Assembly: GCA_964019695.1 (NCBI GenBank)
Contig: OZ026519.1
Span: 22,568,013-22,632,012 of the forward strand
Length of the DNA stretch: 64,000 nt
Origin: Loripinus fragilis
Lineage: Eukaryota > Mollusca > Bivalvia > Lucinida > Lucinidae
Direction: 5' to 3'
Positions 11,954 to 22,300 of this stretch are shown here, in pieces. Position 1 is the stretch's first letter. The number at the start of each line of letters is the position of its first letter. Below the pieces are notes generated by a model that saw only the letters and a program-made list of their open reading frames with translations, was not told where the DNA came from and ran no database searches. Position numbers and translations under genes: made by a program.

Positions 11954-12984
11954 TTTTTTTCATGTCTGGGGACGTTTTGACCAATTTGGGGACGTATTGA
12001 CTAGGGGACCTTTTGACTTGCACCCCGTCTAAGCATCAGATTTGGGGGGACGAAACGACTATGGGCGAACTGGTCATGGAGCGAAATTAATTGTTACCCC
12101 TAAGGTTCAATGAGGAAGCAGCGGTAAAGGGCTTTTAAACCAATACATGAAGCCAAATAAATACTAAATACTTTTAAATAGATCAGTAGAAGGTGCTATA
12201 TTAACTTACAAACGTTGAAAATATTTTCGCGAAAAGCGGCTGCTCTTTTACGTGGAGATTTCACTGCGTGTTCGATTAGCCGCTTTGGTAAATTGCAAGC
12301 CTCTTCTCGGCGGGGTCTTAAATTAAATTATCCGGGATCCAAAGATTGTACGTAACGTTATAATAAGCTTATTTCTACTTTGATTAAAAATAAAAAATAT
12401 ACATGTAGTAATTTCAAATTCAGCTCTTGGCGAAATCACCGAAATCACCAGAAAATAAAATAGGAAATAATCATTTAAATGGCACCGCGAGGAAGAGCCA
12501 CACAACATTCATACTATCATATCATAGTTTAAATTGTCTTTTCGTGTTAAAAAATCCCCGTCTCATCGAGACTATTCCTTATTGTACAAACAACATATGT
12601 TTTGCTTGAGGACAAGTGAATTACTAAAACAACTATTAGTAGATCAATAACGGACTTATAGCAAATGCATATGACTGAACCTGCCAGAGTACACTTAATC
12701 TGGTCATACGAGTTCTACATTTAGTACTCTTCGTCTACAACCTTACTTCGTTTCTGTGAAGACTCTGGCGAGTATGTGTATAAGTGCATGCTCGTCTGAT
12801 CATTTGTAGCTCTAAAATGCGGTTATTATGAGTATACCTAGCGATGACCATGATCAGACTTGTTTAGGACAAACGCCAACTGTAGACAATCCATTAATCT
12901 AATATTATCAGTCAATTAATCCAGTTAATTGATCATTCAAGCAATTCGGATAAGTTAACTTGTGTCAACCATTATCAACAAAGG
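11954..12984. other. No gene recognised
   Basis: Starts with GGGGACGTTTTGACC-type sequence that also precedes the composite element at about 8810-8845. The short frames at 12323-12609 are AT-driven. The block at 12345-12480 is a degenerate inverted relative of the repeat at 15670-16080, sharing GAAATCACC-type words. Confidence 0.4.
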
Positions 12985-14515
12985 GGCGCATTGCATTTGC
13001 GCACTTTTTGCAATTAGCGATGGTATCTTTTGCGCACATTTTGCGATATCATTTGCGCACTATTTTCACATCCCCAATCAGGGGCAATTACTGATTAGTG
13101 GCCGTGAAACGCTGACTTGTTCAAGTAACCAACCATACAGGTAACCATACAGGTGAGATGCGAATTGGGTGATTTTGTCTCTTTTTTTAAATGTACTAAC
13201 TAGCAATGCATTGTTGAGCTTACACCTGTTTCGTAGTCACTTTCATATTTGATCATGGATTTTAAATTGTCAGAAACAAATCTAGGGAATAAAGGTATAA
13301 TTTTTGATGACTACAAATTGGTCGGGTCTGAAAGCCCCTGCCGAGCCGAGCTGCCGAGTGCCGACCTACATAGTTTATTTTTTCAAATTCATCTTCGGTG
13401 AAGATTTTTCATAAATAATTTTTATTTAATATCATCACATAGACTAAATTCCATAAGTGGAACAATAATAATAATATTCGCAGAATAGCTCATGAACTAA
13501 TGTTGTCTGTTACATTATAAGCGACGTTAAATAAGGCTTCTTTATCTTTATCTTTATCTTTATCTTTAATAATAGTAAATAACAATTATTTTGATTTTAT
13601 TGCCATTTTATTGCTCGCAGGGGGTCTGAAAATAACAGCCGAGTGAATCAAGGTTTCAGTTGATTTTTAATGTAAATTTGAGAGGTCCACAAGCGATTTT
13701 GGCAAACATTCTGAAAATAAAAGATAATTGAAGAAAAAGTTCAAAGGAATCTTACTAAAAAATGCGTTAATTTCACGAAAATCGTCATTTTCCTAAAGGC
13801 CACATCCAGGTCTATTTATAGACATTTTGATTAACCTTAATGAAATGGCAATTAAAATCAAATTATAACTGTTAACTTTTATTATTAATATTTCACTTAT
13901 TGCTTTTAGTCTTTGTGATGATTTTAGATAATATTTATTTTTGAAAAATCTCCACAGATGATGATATTGAAAAATAACTATGTGGGTCGGCAAGCTCGGC
14001 TCGGCAGGGGCTTTCAGACCCGACCCTACAAATTTCGGTTATCAAAAACCTTTTTAAAAAAAAGTGGTATTTTAAATTGGAGATGTGCAGTTAAATCCTG
14101 TAAAGAACCTTTAAAACAGATTCCGAATGCACCGAAATCAATGAAGTAAATGCTAGCAAAGCCATGAATCTGACAAAAGAAATGTTGAACCCCAGCAAAA
14201 ACATATTAATCTGAAAAGGAAAGCCACGGAAAGTATAACTGCCAGACCCAGCAAAGTCATTCGTTCAGAGCTGCAACCGTGTGCTGAAGAAAGTTCGGCT
14301 AACGGAAGGCTTAAGAATGCTCAATGCACCTTTATAAATGTATAACTACCTGTAACGACTTTCAACTACCTTAATTACTCATAATTACATTTTAATAAGG
14401 TGTGAAAAAGGTGCGCAAATGATATGTAAAATAGTGCGCAAATGAAGGAATCAAAGTGCGCAAAAGATATACTGAAGTGTGCAAATGAAAAGCGCCGCAA
14501 CAAAGCAGGTGTTTT
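12985..14515. mobile_element. Outer inverted-repeat pair with iterated TTTGCGCAC boxes
   Basis: The left arm (about 12970-13075) carries TTTGCGCAC three times at roughly 30-bp spacing. The right arm (about 14395-14510) carries the reverse complement GTGCGCAAA at the same spacing, plus flanking similarity (GGGGCGC-type left, GCGCCGC-type right). This looks like sub-terminal repeats of a ~1.5-kb DNA element into which the 13320-14025 MITE inserted. Exact ends are not clear. Confidence 0.5.
13320..14025. mobile_element. MULE-like MITE, 706 bp, 9-bp target duplication
   Basis: The element begins GGTCGGGTCTGAAAGCCCCT and ends with the exact inverse AGGGGCTTTCAGACCCGACC. Similarity between the arms continues inward for about 60 bp, including GCCGAGCCGAGC and ACATAGTT. 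The 9-bp sequence CTACAAATT is directly repeated outside both ends (13311-13319 and 14026-14034). Long TIRs plus a 9-bp duplication are characteristic of the Mutator superfamily. There is no transposase, so it is non-autonomous. An internal microsatellite of about five TTTATC units lies near 13540-13565. Confidence 0.85.
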
Positions 14516-15203
14516 AATGGGGCTTTTGTTTATTGAGGCCCCCAGGGGGGTCTGTGGTCCCATGATCCCTGAAAATAATGCATTGATCTCCCCAACCAAA
14601 TCCCTTAAAGAAAGTTCCTAAGCTCCCTGAAAGTATTTTTCCTTTGCTCCCCAAATCCTTAAAATTAATTCAGCTTCTCCCCAAATCCCCAAAAATATAA
14701 GCCAATTCTCCTTAAAATGTATTTTTTTTCCATATGATTAAATTCACATACTTAAAACTATGAAGCTATATTGTGTACACGAGCGGATGACTTAATATTC
14801 ACTTAATATTTTACAATATTTACATTTTCAAAGCAAGCCTGTAATGAATCTTTAGATTTTTTTTGCAAACGTTCATAGCCTCATGAACGACACAAACTTT
14901 GATTGACAGCTGCCAAGCTCAATTGCCGGTGCAATTCCCTTGGAACATCAAATTCATTTGCCAGATGTGACACTGGTATTGTGATTGACAGCAAGCCATA
15001 CCTGAGTCGCACGTGCAAAACAAGCTTCTTGTTTGCTCCATTGGTTGTCCTGTTCACACTGGCTGTTTTGCTTTTCCGTTTTACACTCAAAAAAAAAAAA
15101 CGTTAATACGCTTAAATATTAAATACAAAATTGTTTTATCTCCTAAATTATAAATACTTTCTTTGTATTAGTTATTTATAATAAAATCTAAATATAAGTA
15201 ATA
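14516..15203. other. No gene recognised
   Basis: 14540-14700 holds a CCCCAAATC/CTCCC-rich stretch with repeated CTCCCCAAATCC words. 14880-15090 has a more even base composition and open frames on both strands but no identifiable domain. Confidence 0.35.
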
Positions 15204-15306
15204 AATTCAATTTTTGGAAGATTCGTGGAATCTTCTCATGAATACTTACTTTCCAAGAGACCCGAAGTATTCATGATTCCATGAACCTTCCAAAAATCGA
15301 ATTCAT
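15204..15306. repeat. Long imperfect hairpin
   Basis: The arms AATTCAATTTTTGGAAGATT and, on the other side, CCTTCCAAAAATCGAATT pair. Inner parts CATGAATACT and AGTATTCATG also pair. About 45 bp per arm with a small loop. Probably a miniature inverted-repeat element. Confidence 0.7.
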
Positions 15307-15669
15307 TTCTTAATTATGTGCGTAATGATAGGGCCTAGCCACGGACTACATGATATACATAATTATTTTAGCTCAAAGTATAAGGCCATCCTTAAAATTC
15401 TGTCGCTGTACCTGGTAGAGTAGGTGTGGAGGAACACTCTCTAGATTTGATTTTTAAGGGTCAGCTAGACCATCTGGTTTTCTGGAAGGGGAGGGACTGT
15501 TGAAGTGTGTGTGTGTGTTTTTTTTTTTTGAATAGATGAAACTAGAATTTCTTAGACAAAGTGAAAGCATGCATTCTACCACAATACATTTCTTAGATAT
15601 ATGTTCTTTTTAAAAAATCTAAACAGAGTTAAATTTAGACTAATCTGGCATAGGGTATCTATACTATAA

Positions 15670-16085
15670 TAGGGATTCCTGTGTGATATCCTGGTTATTT
15701 CACCGTGTGTTTGATTTGAAAGTGAAATAATACATTTTCACCAATTTATTAGAAAAACAAAACAAACAAACTGGATTTAAGCTTATTATACTAATTCTTA
15801 TCATATCTTAGCATAAATTTAACAAGAAAATTGTGATTTCCTATTTTGCTATTGATTTCCTGGTGATTTCGCCGTTTGCTGAATTTGGAAGTGATTTTTT
15901 TTTATCAATATATTTTAAAAAAAAAACAGACTTAGATATAAGCTTATTTTACTAACTATTATCATATTATGGCATTAAATTAACATTAAAATGATGAGTT
16001 TCTGTTTTTATATGGTGAGTTCGGTGATTTCCTGGTGAGTTCGGTGATTTCTGGTAATCTCGGTGATTTCGGTTAATCGTCGCAA
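15670..16085. repeat. ~173-bp tandem duplication upstream of HSPBP1
   Basis: Units starting near 15680 and 15853 share TTTCCTGGTGATTTC-like starts, a central AT-rich part and AAGCTTATT followed by TTATCATAT. A third, shortened unit (16010-16080) is made of repeated GGTGAGTTCGGTGATTTC-type words. It ends about 95 bp before the HSPBP1 heat-shock element. Confidence 0.6.
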
Positions 16086-16177
16086 AGACAAGTTTGTTTT
16101 TATCGGGGCTAGATATTCTACCGGTTACATATGATCTAATCACCTCGCACTTTATTAATCGACACAACCATAAAATT

Positions 16178-16202
16178 GTTCGCGAAAATTCAAGAAACTT
16201 CA
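16178..16202 (+). promoter_or_regulatory. Five-unit perfect heat-shock element
   Basis: Five alternating pentamer cores TTC-GAA-TTC-GAA-TTC (16179-16181, 16184-16186, 16189-16191, 16194-16196, 16199-16201), each separated by exactly two bases. This matches the inverted nGAAn array bound by HSF trimers without a mismatch. It lies 41 bp upstream of the start codon of a gene for an Hsp70 co-chaperone, which makes a functional role likely. Confidence 0.85.
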
Positions 16203-16222
16203 GATTTGTAATAACTTCATGT

Positions 16223-16229
16223 TATATAG
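16223..16229 (+). promoter_or_regulatory. TATA-like box between HSE and start codon
   Basis: TATATAG lies 22 bp after the heat-shock element, which is the typical order in heat-shock promoters. If used at ordinary spacing, transcription would start near 16250, downstream of the 16242 ATG. So either the TATA is not used, or a shorter product starting at Met47 (16380) is made. Confidence 0.4.
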
Positions 16230-16241
16230 AAAGGTTTAAGG

Positions 16242-16391
16242 ATGAGTGACAATTCAAATAAGGATGCAGGTGGGGACGACAGGGGAAGAAATCCGAGAAA
16301 TGTCAAGGATTTACTGAAGATTTGTGCAGAGGCGTCATCGAACAGTGAATCGACTGATGAAGTGAGGTCGTTTGAGACAATGACAAAAGAG
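16242..16391 (+). CDS. HSPBP1: HSPBP1 coding exon 1
   Basis: Residues 1-50, from ATG to ...ETMTKE. It is hydrophilic except for the short NVKDLLKICAEA helix-like motif. The donor is GAG|GTAGTG at 16392, phase 0. The joined sequence MTKE-RKEWLEKAL matches MSEERRQWLQEAM of the human protein, which fixes the splice. In Fes1/HSPBP1 the N-terminal segment is described as a release domain that displaces persistent substrates from Hsp70. Confidence 0.9.
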
Positions 16392-19300
16392 GTAGTGTTT
16401 ACCCTAGAGGCATTTAAGAATGGCTCTGTGCCATGCACTTTTTATTCTACATCTACATTTTTAAGTCGAACCTTCAAAATTGACTATCACTCAACAGGTA
16501 ATGCCTACACCTAGGATCACGCCTATAGCATGGTTTGATGTGTATTCTGTGGTAGATTAGGGGCTTACCTTGCCTTAATCCCATTGAAGCTGGACAAAAC
16601 ATCACAGGACATAACATCCCATGCCATTTTTGACACCCCGGACAAAACATCCCATGAAAATTTGCCATCCCATGCTGTTTTTGGTACCCTGGACAAAACA
16701 CAGGTGTGTCCAAATTAGTTTTCCCTGTATCAAAATTAAAACCTCTTGTAACAAAACATCTTTGGCGCGTGGAGCTGTCATAAATTTATCTATTCCTAAA
16801 GCCTGATATCAACTTGCTATACCCTGTCCAATCTTTAGACCAAGTTTTATTATTAAAAAGTGGTATTGACTATTGAGGGTGTTAAAGAGGTAAAATCCTG
16901 AGCAATAATAGTGGTACCAATCCCCGTACCAATCATTATGGCTCTCTCCAGGGGTCATACTGGCAGGGACTCTATACCTTCCAGGTGGTAATAAAGTGGT
17001 CCCACGAAGGATTTAGGTATTTATGAGCCATTGAAATTTCATGCTCATTTGAGTTGAGCATGAAACAAGCTTTGTAACATTACTGAACCAGGTGTAACGG
17101 TCACATGTATAGAATTTGTGTCCACACCAAATATCTTGTGCACTAGTCCAAACAGACATGGGGTGAATTACTATCAAATTAGCATCACTTGCCAAAAAAG
17201 TGCATTGAATAGGCATTACCACTACTAGATTTTGAAAAAAGTAATGCATTGAATTAGCATTATTTAAGAAAGTTAGGCATTGGATTAAGCATTACTTTCA
17301 TTAATGTGAAACAGAATCATACAAAACTGTAGTAAACTATGAACATTTTAATACAGTGAACAAAATGATTGCATACCATAAACATGTAAATTTCACATAT
17401 AAATATTTCCTTTATACTTCACTTGAACCCATCATGGGTTACAATGTACACATTGTGTACTGAATTTCGTATTCTTGTCAGTAACATTTGTTGTAATTTT
17501 ATAACTTTTTTTTTAAAATTGGAGGAAATAACACTCAGGAATGATTTGTAACTATAGCAACCCCAGCTGTTTTTTTTTCTCTTTCAAATGATCATATTGC
17601 ATTGAATCTTATACCAGTGGAAAGATCTCAATGAAAACTTTCCAAAACAGTCTCTTATTTGAAAGTATATTTTTTTAGAGGAAAATTATAAACATTTGGA
17701 GTTTCCTGCCCTATATCTCTTGACTGGATTATCCAATCAACAAAGGGCAGGCTGTATCGTAATCTTTTATAATTATAACCCGATCAATATATTTATCCCT
17801 GAAGCAAAACTGGCAAAAGAGACACACTTTCAGTGGTCAGGTGTCAAAATGTGTGAACAGGACAATTGAGTGATAATTACCCTTTTCCAATAATCATATT
17901 GTGATCAAGACATTGTTTCTTTGATATTACAGGGCTTTAGATAAGCTTGCGTACCGCGTAAATTACGAAAATATTTGACAGGATACGCATTTGTTTAAAT
18001 TCTAGCGCGTATCATGTACGAAAAACAAAATAAGCATTACGCATTTAATGTTTTCCCAGAGCGTAAAACATTAGGACAGCGAGGACAGTTTCCAGACGCA
18101 GTGTTCCCATTCACGTAGAATTGTGCGTGAATAACGTGGAAATGGTAAAAAGCACACATATATTTTGAGGCAAAAACGTGAATTCACGCGCTTTTCTATT
18201 TCTAAAAAATCTAGGATTTCATCATTTTTTGTTCATTCTGATGTAAACTTGGTCACCTTGGTTTTGTTCGCGAGTTTAAATGACGCTTTGGTCGTTTTTA
18301 GTTACATTTTCAAAAGGATTTACGGTGCGCGCCAACTGGCTAAGCGGTCTGGTACCCCGCTATCAGGCTAAGAAACCGTGATAGCAGCCGCGATAGCGGT
18401 AACCAGTATCGGGAGTAAAAACCAGCCCGCTGGCGAACTCCCCAACAGCAATAAAAAGCTGAAAAATCGTCTCCGTACGTCAATTGAGGCAAAATACGTT
18501 TGAATTTCGTATCGGTTCTTAACCCCCTTTGATATTTTCTTCAGTGGTATTCTGATTACCTGTTTCGCATATAATATTGACTATTTTCAGACTAGGAATC
18601 AGCAATTAATGTGAAAAATGTTAATGCAAGTAATGTGTTAACAGTTTTCTGTGTTAAATCAGTGATTCAGAGATGTTGTTTTTAGTTTTAATTCATTTCC
18701 AAGTCATACCCTCAAATTTCACTTCATACCCTCAAATTTCATACACAGGGGGTATAAAAAAAAACACTTAAAATTTTTTGTGGGAACACTGCAGACGTTT
18801 CTTGTTTACACAGTAGGAAAAAGTTAGAGGAAATTCGAATTCGTCTCTCTTCGGGCATGTTCGTTTTATTATGGAGGCATCACAAATCTTCGTTAACGCA
18901 TTCTCCATCAATGAAAACACGTCTAAGTCTCATTTGAATCAATAGTGCAGCTTGCAGAAACCATCTGAAACCACAAGGTTGCTGTGTAACACACAGTTTT
19001 ACTTTCGGTTTCACAACAAGCTGTCTGCAAAATGCTACGGAAGAGAGTTAAATAAAGCCATCCAAGCGTGTTTGCTTTCTTGTAATAGTGTACAGTATTT
19101 TCTGCACATATCCCTGAAATCCAGCCGCTTTTTCTTTTTAGATATTAAAGTATCAGGAGACCTGTGTTTGCGAGAATCGATTACACAAAATCCAAACAAG
19201 TACTGGCTCATACAAAAGTATTTCGGTCTGCCTAATGACTAAAAAATCTTTCAGATCATTTTAAGTAGCGTCAAGTTCTGATCCTATATTTTGATTTCAA

Positions 19301-22300
19301 CAAAACCCCACACCCACCTACCCCTCCCAAAGCAGACAATAGCCACTAAAAGGGCACTCATAATGCTCCCATTTGCACTATTTTTACAAAACATATTCTC
19401 CTCCCGCACCCCCTTGTCCCCTCCGCGGCTTTATCCTGCTAAACCCAACACCTAATATGCCAAGGAAAAATTGATATCTTACCGTTTGCTCTCTTGTTAG
19501 TGACTAGGAAAACAAGCAGTTAGCTCAAGCACAATTACACGGCCTGTTGAAATAGCTTTAACATTTTGGTGTATGTATTTTTAAGACAAAAGTCAGTACT
19601 CAAAAAAATTTCTGATTACACCTTTTTTTAAAAATGGACGAGTACTGTACTCTTTTAAAAATAAAGCTTATCTAAAGCCCTGATATTAAATGGATTGTAA
19701 AGATGAAGTCGGGCAAAGCTGCAAGTCCTTCAGGCATAGTGGTGGAGATGATCAAGGCTGCAGGTGATACAGGTGCCACCATGATCCGGGATCTTGCTAC
19801 TGCGATTATCCGTGATGGCAAGGTCCCAACTGACTGGGAGCAAAGTTTCATTGTCTGCCTTTACAAGGGCAAAGGTGATGCTTTGGACAGAGGCAACTAT
19901 CGAGGCCTCAAGCTGACTTAGCAGGCCATGAAGATCCTAGAGAGGATTGTCGATGGTCTCATAAGACAGGTGGTGTCTATTGACGACTCCCAGTTTGGCT
20001 TTATCCCAGGAAGAGGCACTACAGATGCAATCTTTATGGTCCGACAGCTGCAGGAGAAATACCTAGCAGTGAACAAGAGGCTTTATATGGCCTTCGTGGA
20101 TCTAGAGAAAGCATTTGATCGTGTCCCTCGGAAGGTTATCTGGTGGGCCCTGAGAAAGCTAGGTGTTGAGGAATGGATTGTGCGGTTAGTCCAGGGAATG
20201 TACGCTAATGCGCGAAGCCGGGTTCGTGTTGGCGAGGGTTTCAGCAAAGAGTTTGAGGTGAAGGTCGGAGTCCATCAGGGATCCGTACTCAGTCCCTTGC
20301 TCTTCATCTGACATTGTGCTGGAGGCCTTTGCACATGAGTTTAGGGCTGGTGTCCCCTGGGAGGACCTATATGCAGATGATCTTGTCATCATTGCTGACT
20401 CCTAGAGGAATATGTCAGGAGGCTCTTGATATGGAAAGAAGCCATGGAGAAGAAGGGGCTGAGGGTAAATGCAGGAAAGACAAAGGTCATGATCTGTGGT
20501 ACAGGCCTGGACTTCTTGCAGAGTTCAGGCGAATACCCATGCGCTGTCTGTTGTACAGGAGTAGGCAACAACAGCATCTACTGCAATGGCCGCAAACTTT
20601 GGGTGCATAAGAAATGCAGTGGCCTACGGCGACTGACACCAAATTCTGATTATAGGTGTGCACGGTGCATGGGAAATGCCCACCCTATTGACAGCAGGCC
20701 ACAGAATGAAGTCCAGGTCGGACCTGATAAGCTGGAGGTGGTAGCTTCCTTCTGCTACCTGGGTGACATGCTTTCTGCTGGTGGAGGCTGTGAAATAATG
20801 GTCACTACACATGTGAAAACAGGCTGGAAGAAGTTCAGGGAGCTACTACCAGTTCTCACATCCCGCCACCTCTCTTACAAGACACGTGGCCCTGAATACA
20901 GCTCTTGTGTGCGGAGCGCCATGCTCCATGCCAGTGAAACTTGGCCACTGACCAAGGCGAACCTGCAGCGCTTGCAGCGCAATGATAGGGCCATGATTAG
21001 ACAGATCTGCAGTATCAAGCCAGAGGATGTGGCCACGGTAAGGTCAAGCAAAGCTTGAGGACCTAGACCTCATTTGATAGAGAGAAGACTTTGCTCGTTT
21101 GGGCATGTGGAGCGTTCTAGTGGTGCAATCAGAACAGCATGTGATATACAGATTGATGGCAGGCGGGGGGCAGGGAGGCCCAAACTAACATGGAAGAAAC
21201 TGATGGAGAGAGACTGCCGTGAGTGGAAGCTCACAACAGTTGAACCTCAAGAAAGGAGCACCTGGAGATCAGGTGTGAGATCTGCTATGCATGCAGCTAG
21301 CCAGTTACCTGATGTGGATGATGCCCCTGCACCTGCATGTTAATCAAAAATCTGATTATGATGATGTAACAAGATTTTTTTAATTTTGAAGCCAATTTAA
21401 TTGGCTTTAAAATAATTTATAAATAAAAGCCTTGACTTAAGTAAAGTGGGATAAAGTGTCTTATATTCAACATAGTGGTTCTTCTGGGTTTGCTTAGTTT
21501 CACTTTATTGATATAAAGTCAAAACCTTAAAAGTATTACAAGTTTCACAGTTCATTTTGCATGTTCATAACCTTAGTAAAAGAATGTTTTTACAAGCAAA
21601 CTGAACAAAAGGAAATAGTGAATGGAAGTAACTGTAAATACAAATCTTCATACTGAATTATCCTTTTGTTCTCTACTGTACATTCCACATCCTAATTGTA
21701 AAGTTTCTGTTAGACAGTAATTCAAAGTAATACAAGTAATGAAGTGAATTTTGACTAAAGTAATGCATTGAATTAGCATTAAAGTAATGCAAAAACTGGT
21801 GAATTAATCATTACTTTAAATTGCTGGAGAAAAGAATTCATTAACCCCTTCACTGCTGTATATAAGTGCACACAATATGGCGGGGGAAATACGGCTATTT
21901 TGATTTTAATTATGGTGTTACATATAATTTCATACAAAATCATAACCACTGTAGGGATTTACACCAAATTTTTTCCTGCTTGTTTGAGACATTTGGTTCA
22001 ATGACTGAAATAATGTTTTCTAGTGATAGCATGCCAAAAAATATTTTTTCAACAGCTGAAAATAAATGAATGTCTGTTTTCGTTTTCAACATCATTGTTT
22101 TGGAATGGTTGGAAAACAATGGTTCAAAATGTATTTCCTCATTTACCATTGCTGATCCCAATTAATATCAATTATCATCCATATACAAGCCATTAGACTT
22201 CCAAAATAACCTCTACTTCCAAGAAACACAACAAACTAATGCCAAGATCGGCTGCTTCAATGCATCTTTGAAAAAAAAGCGAGTTCTTCATCAAAAAGGC

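Noticed and set aside
14881..15106. Overlapping frames with a hydrophobic stretch (FLFAPLVVLFTLAVLLF)
   Set aside because: It looks like a membrane segment, but there is no splice or homology support, and the opposite strand is equally open.
16392..16514. Extension of HSPBP1 exon 1 past 16391
   Set aside because: The frame continues 40 codons, but splicing at GAG|GTAGTG restores the family sequence exactly.
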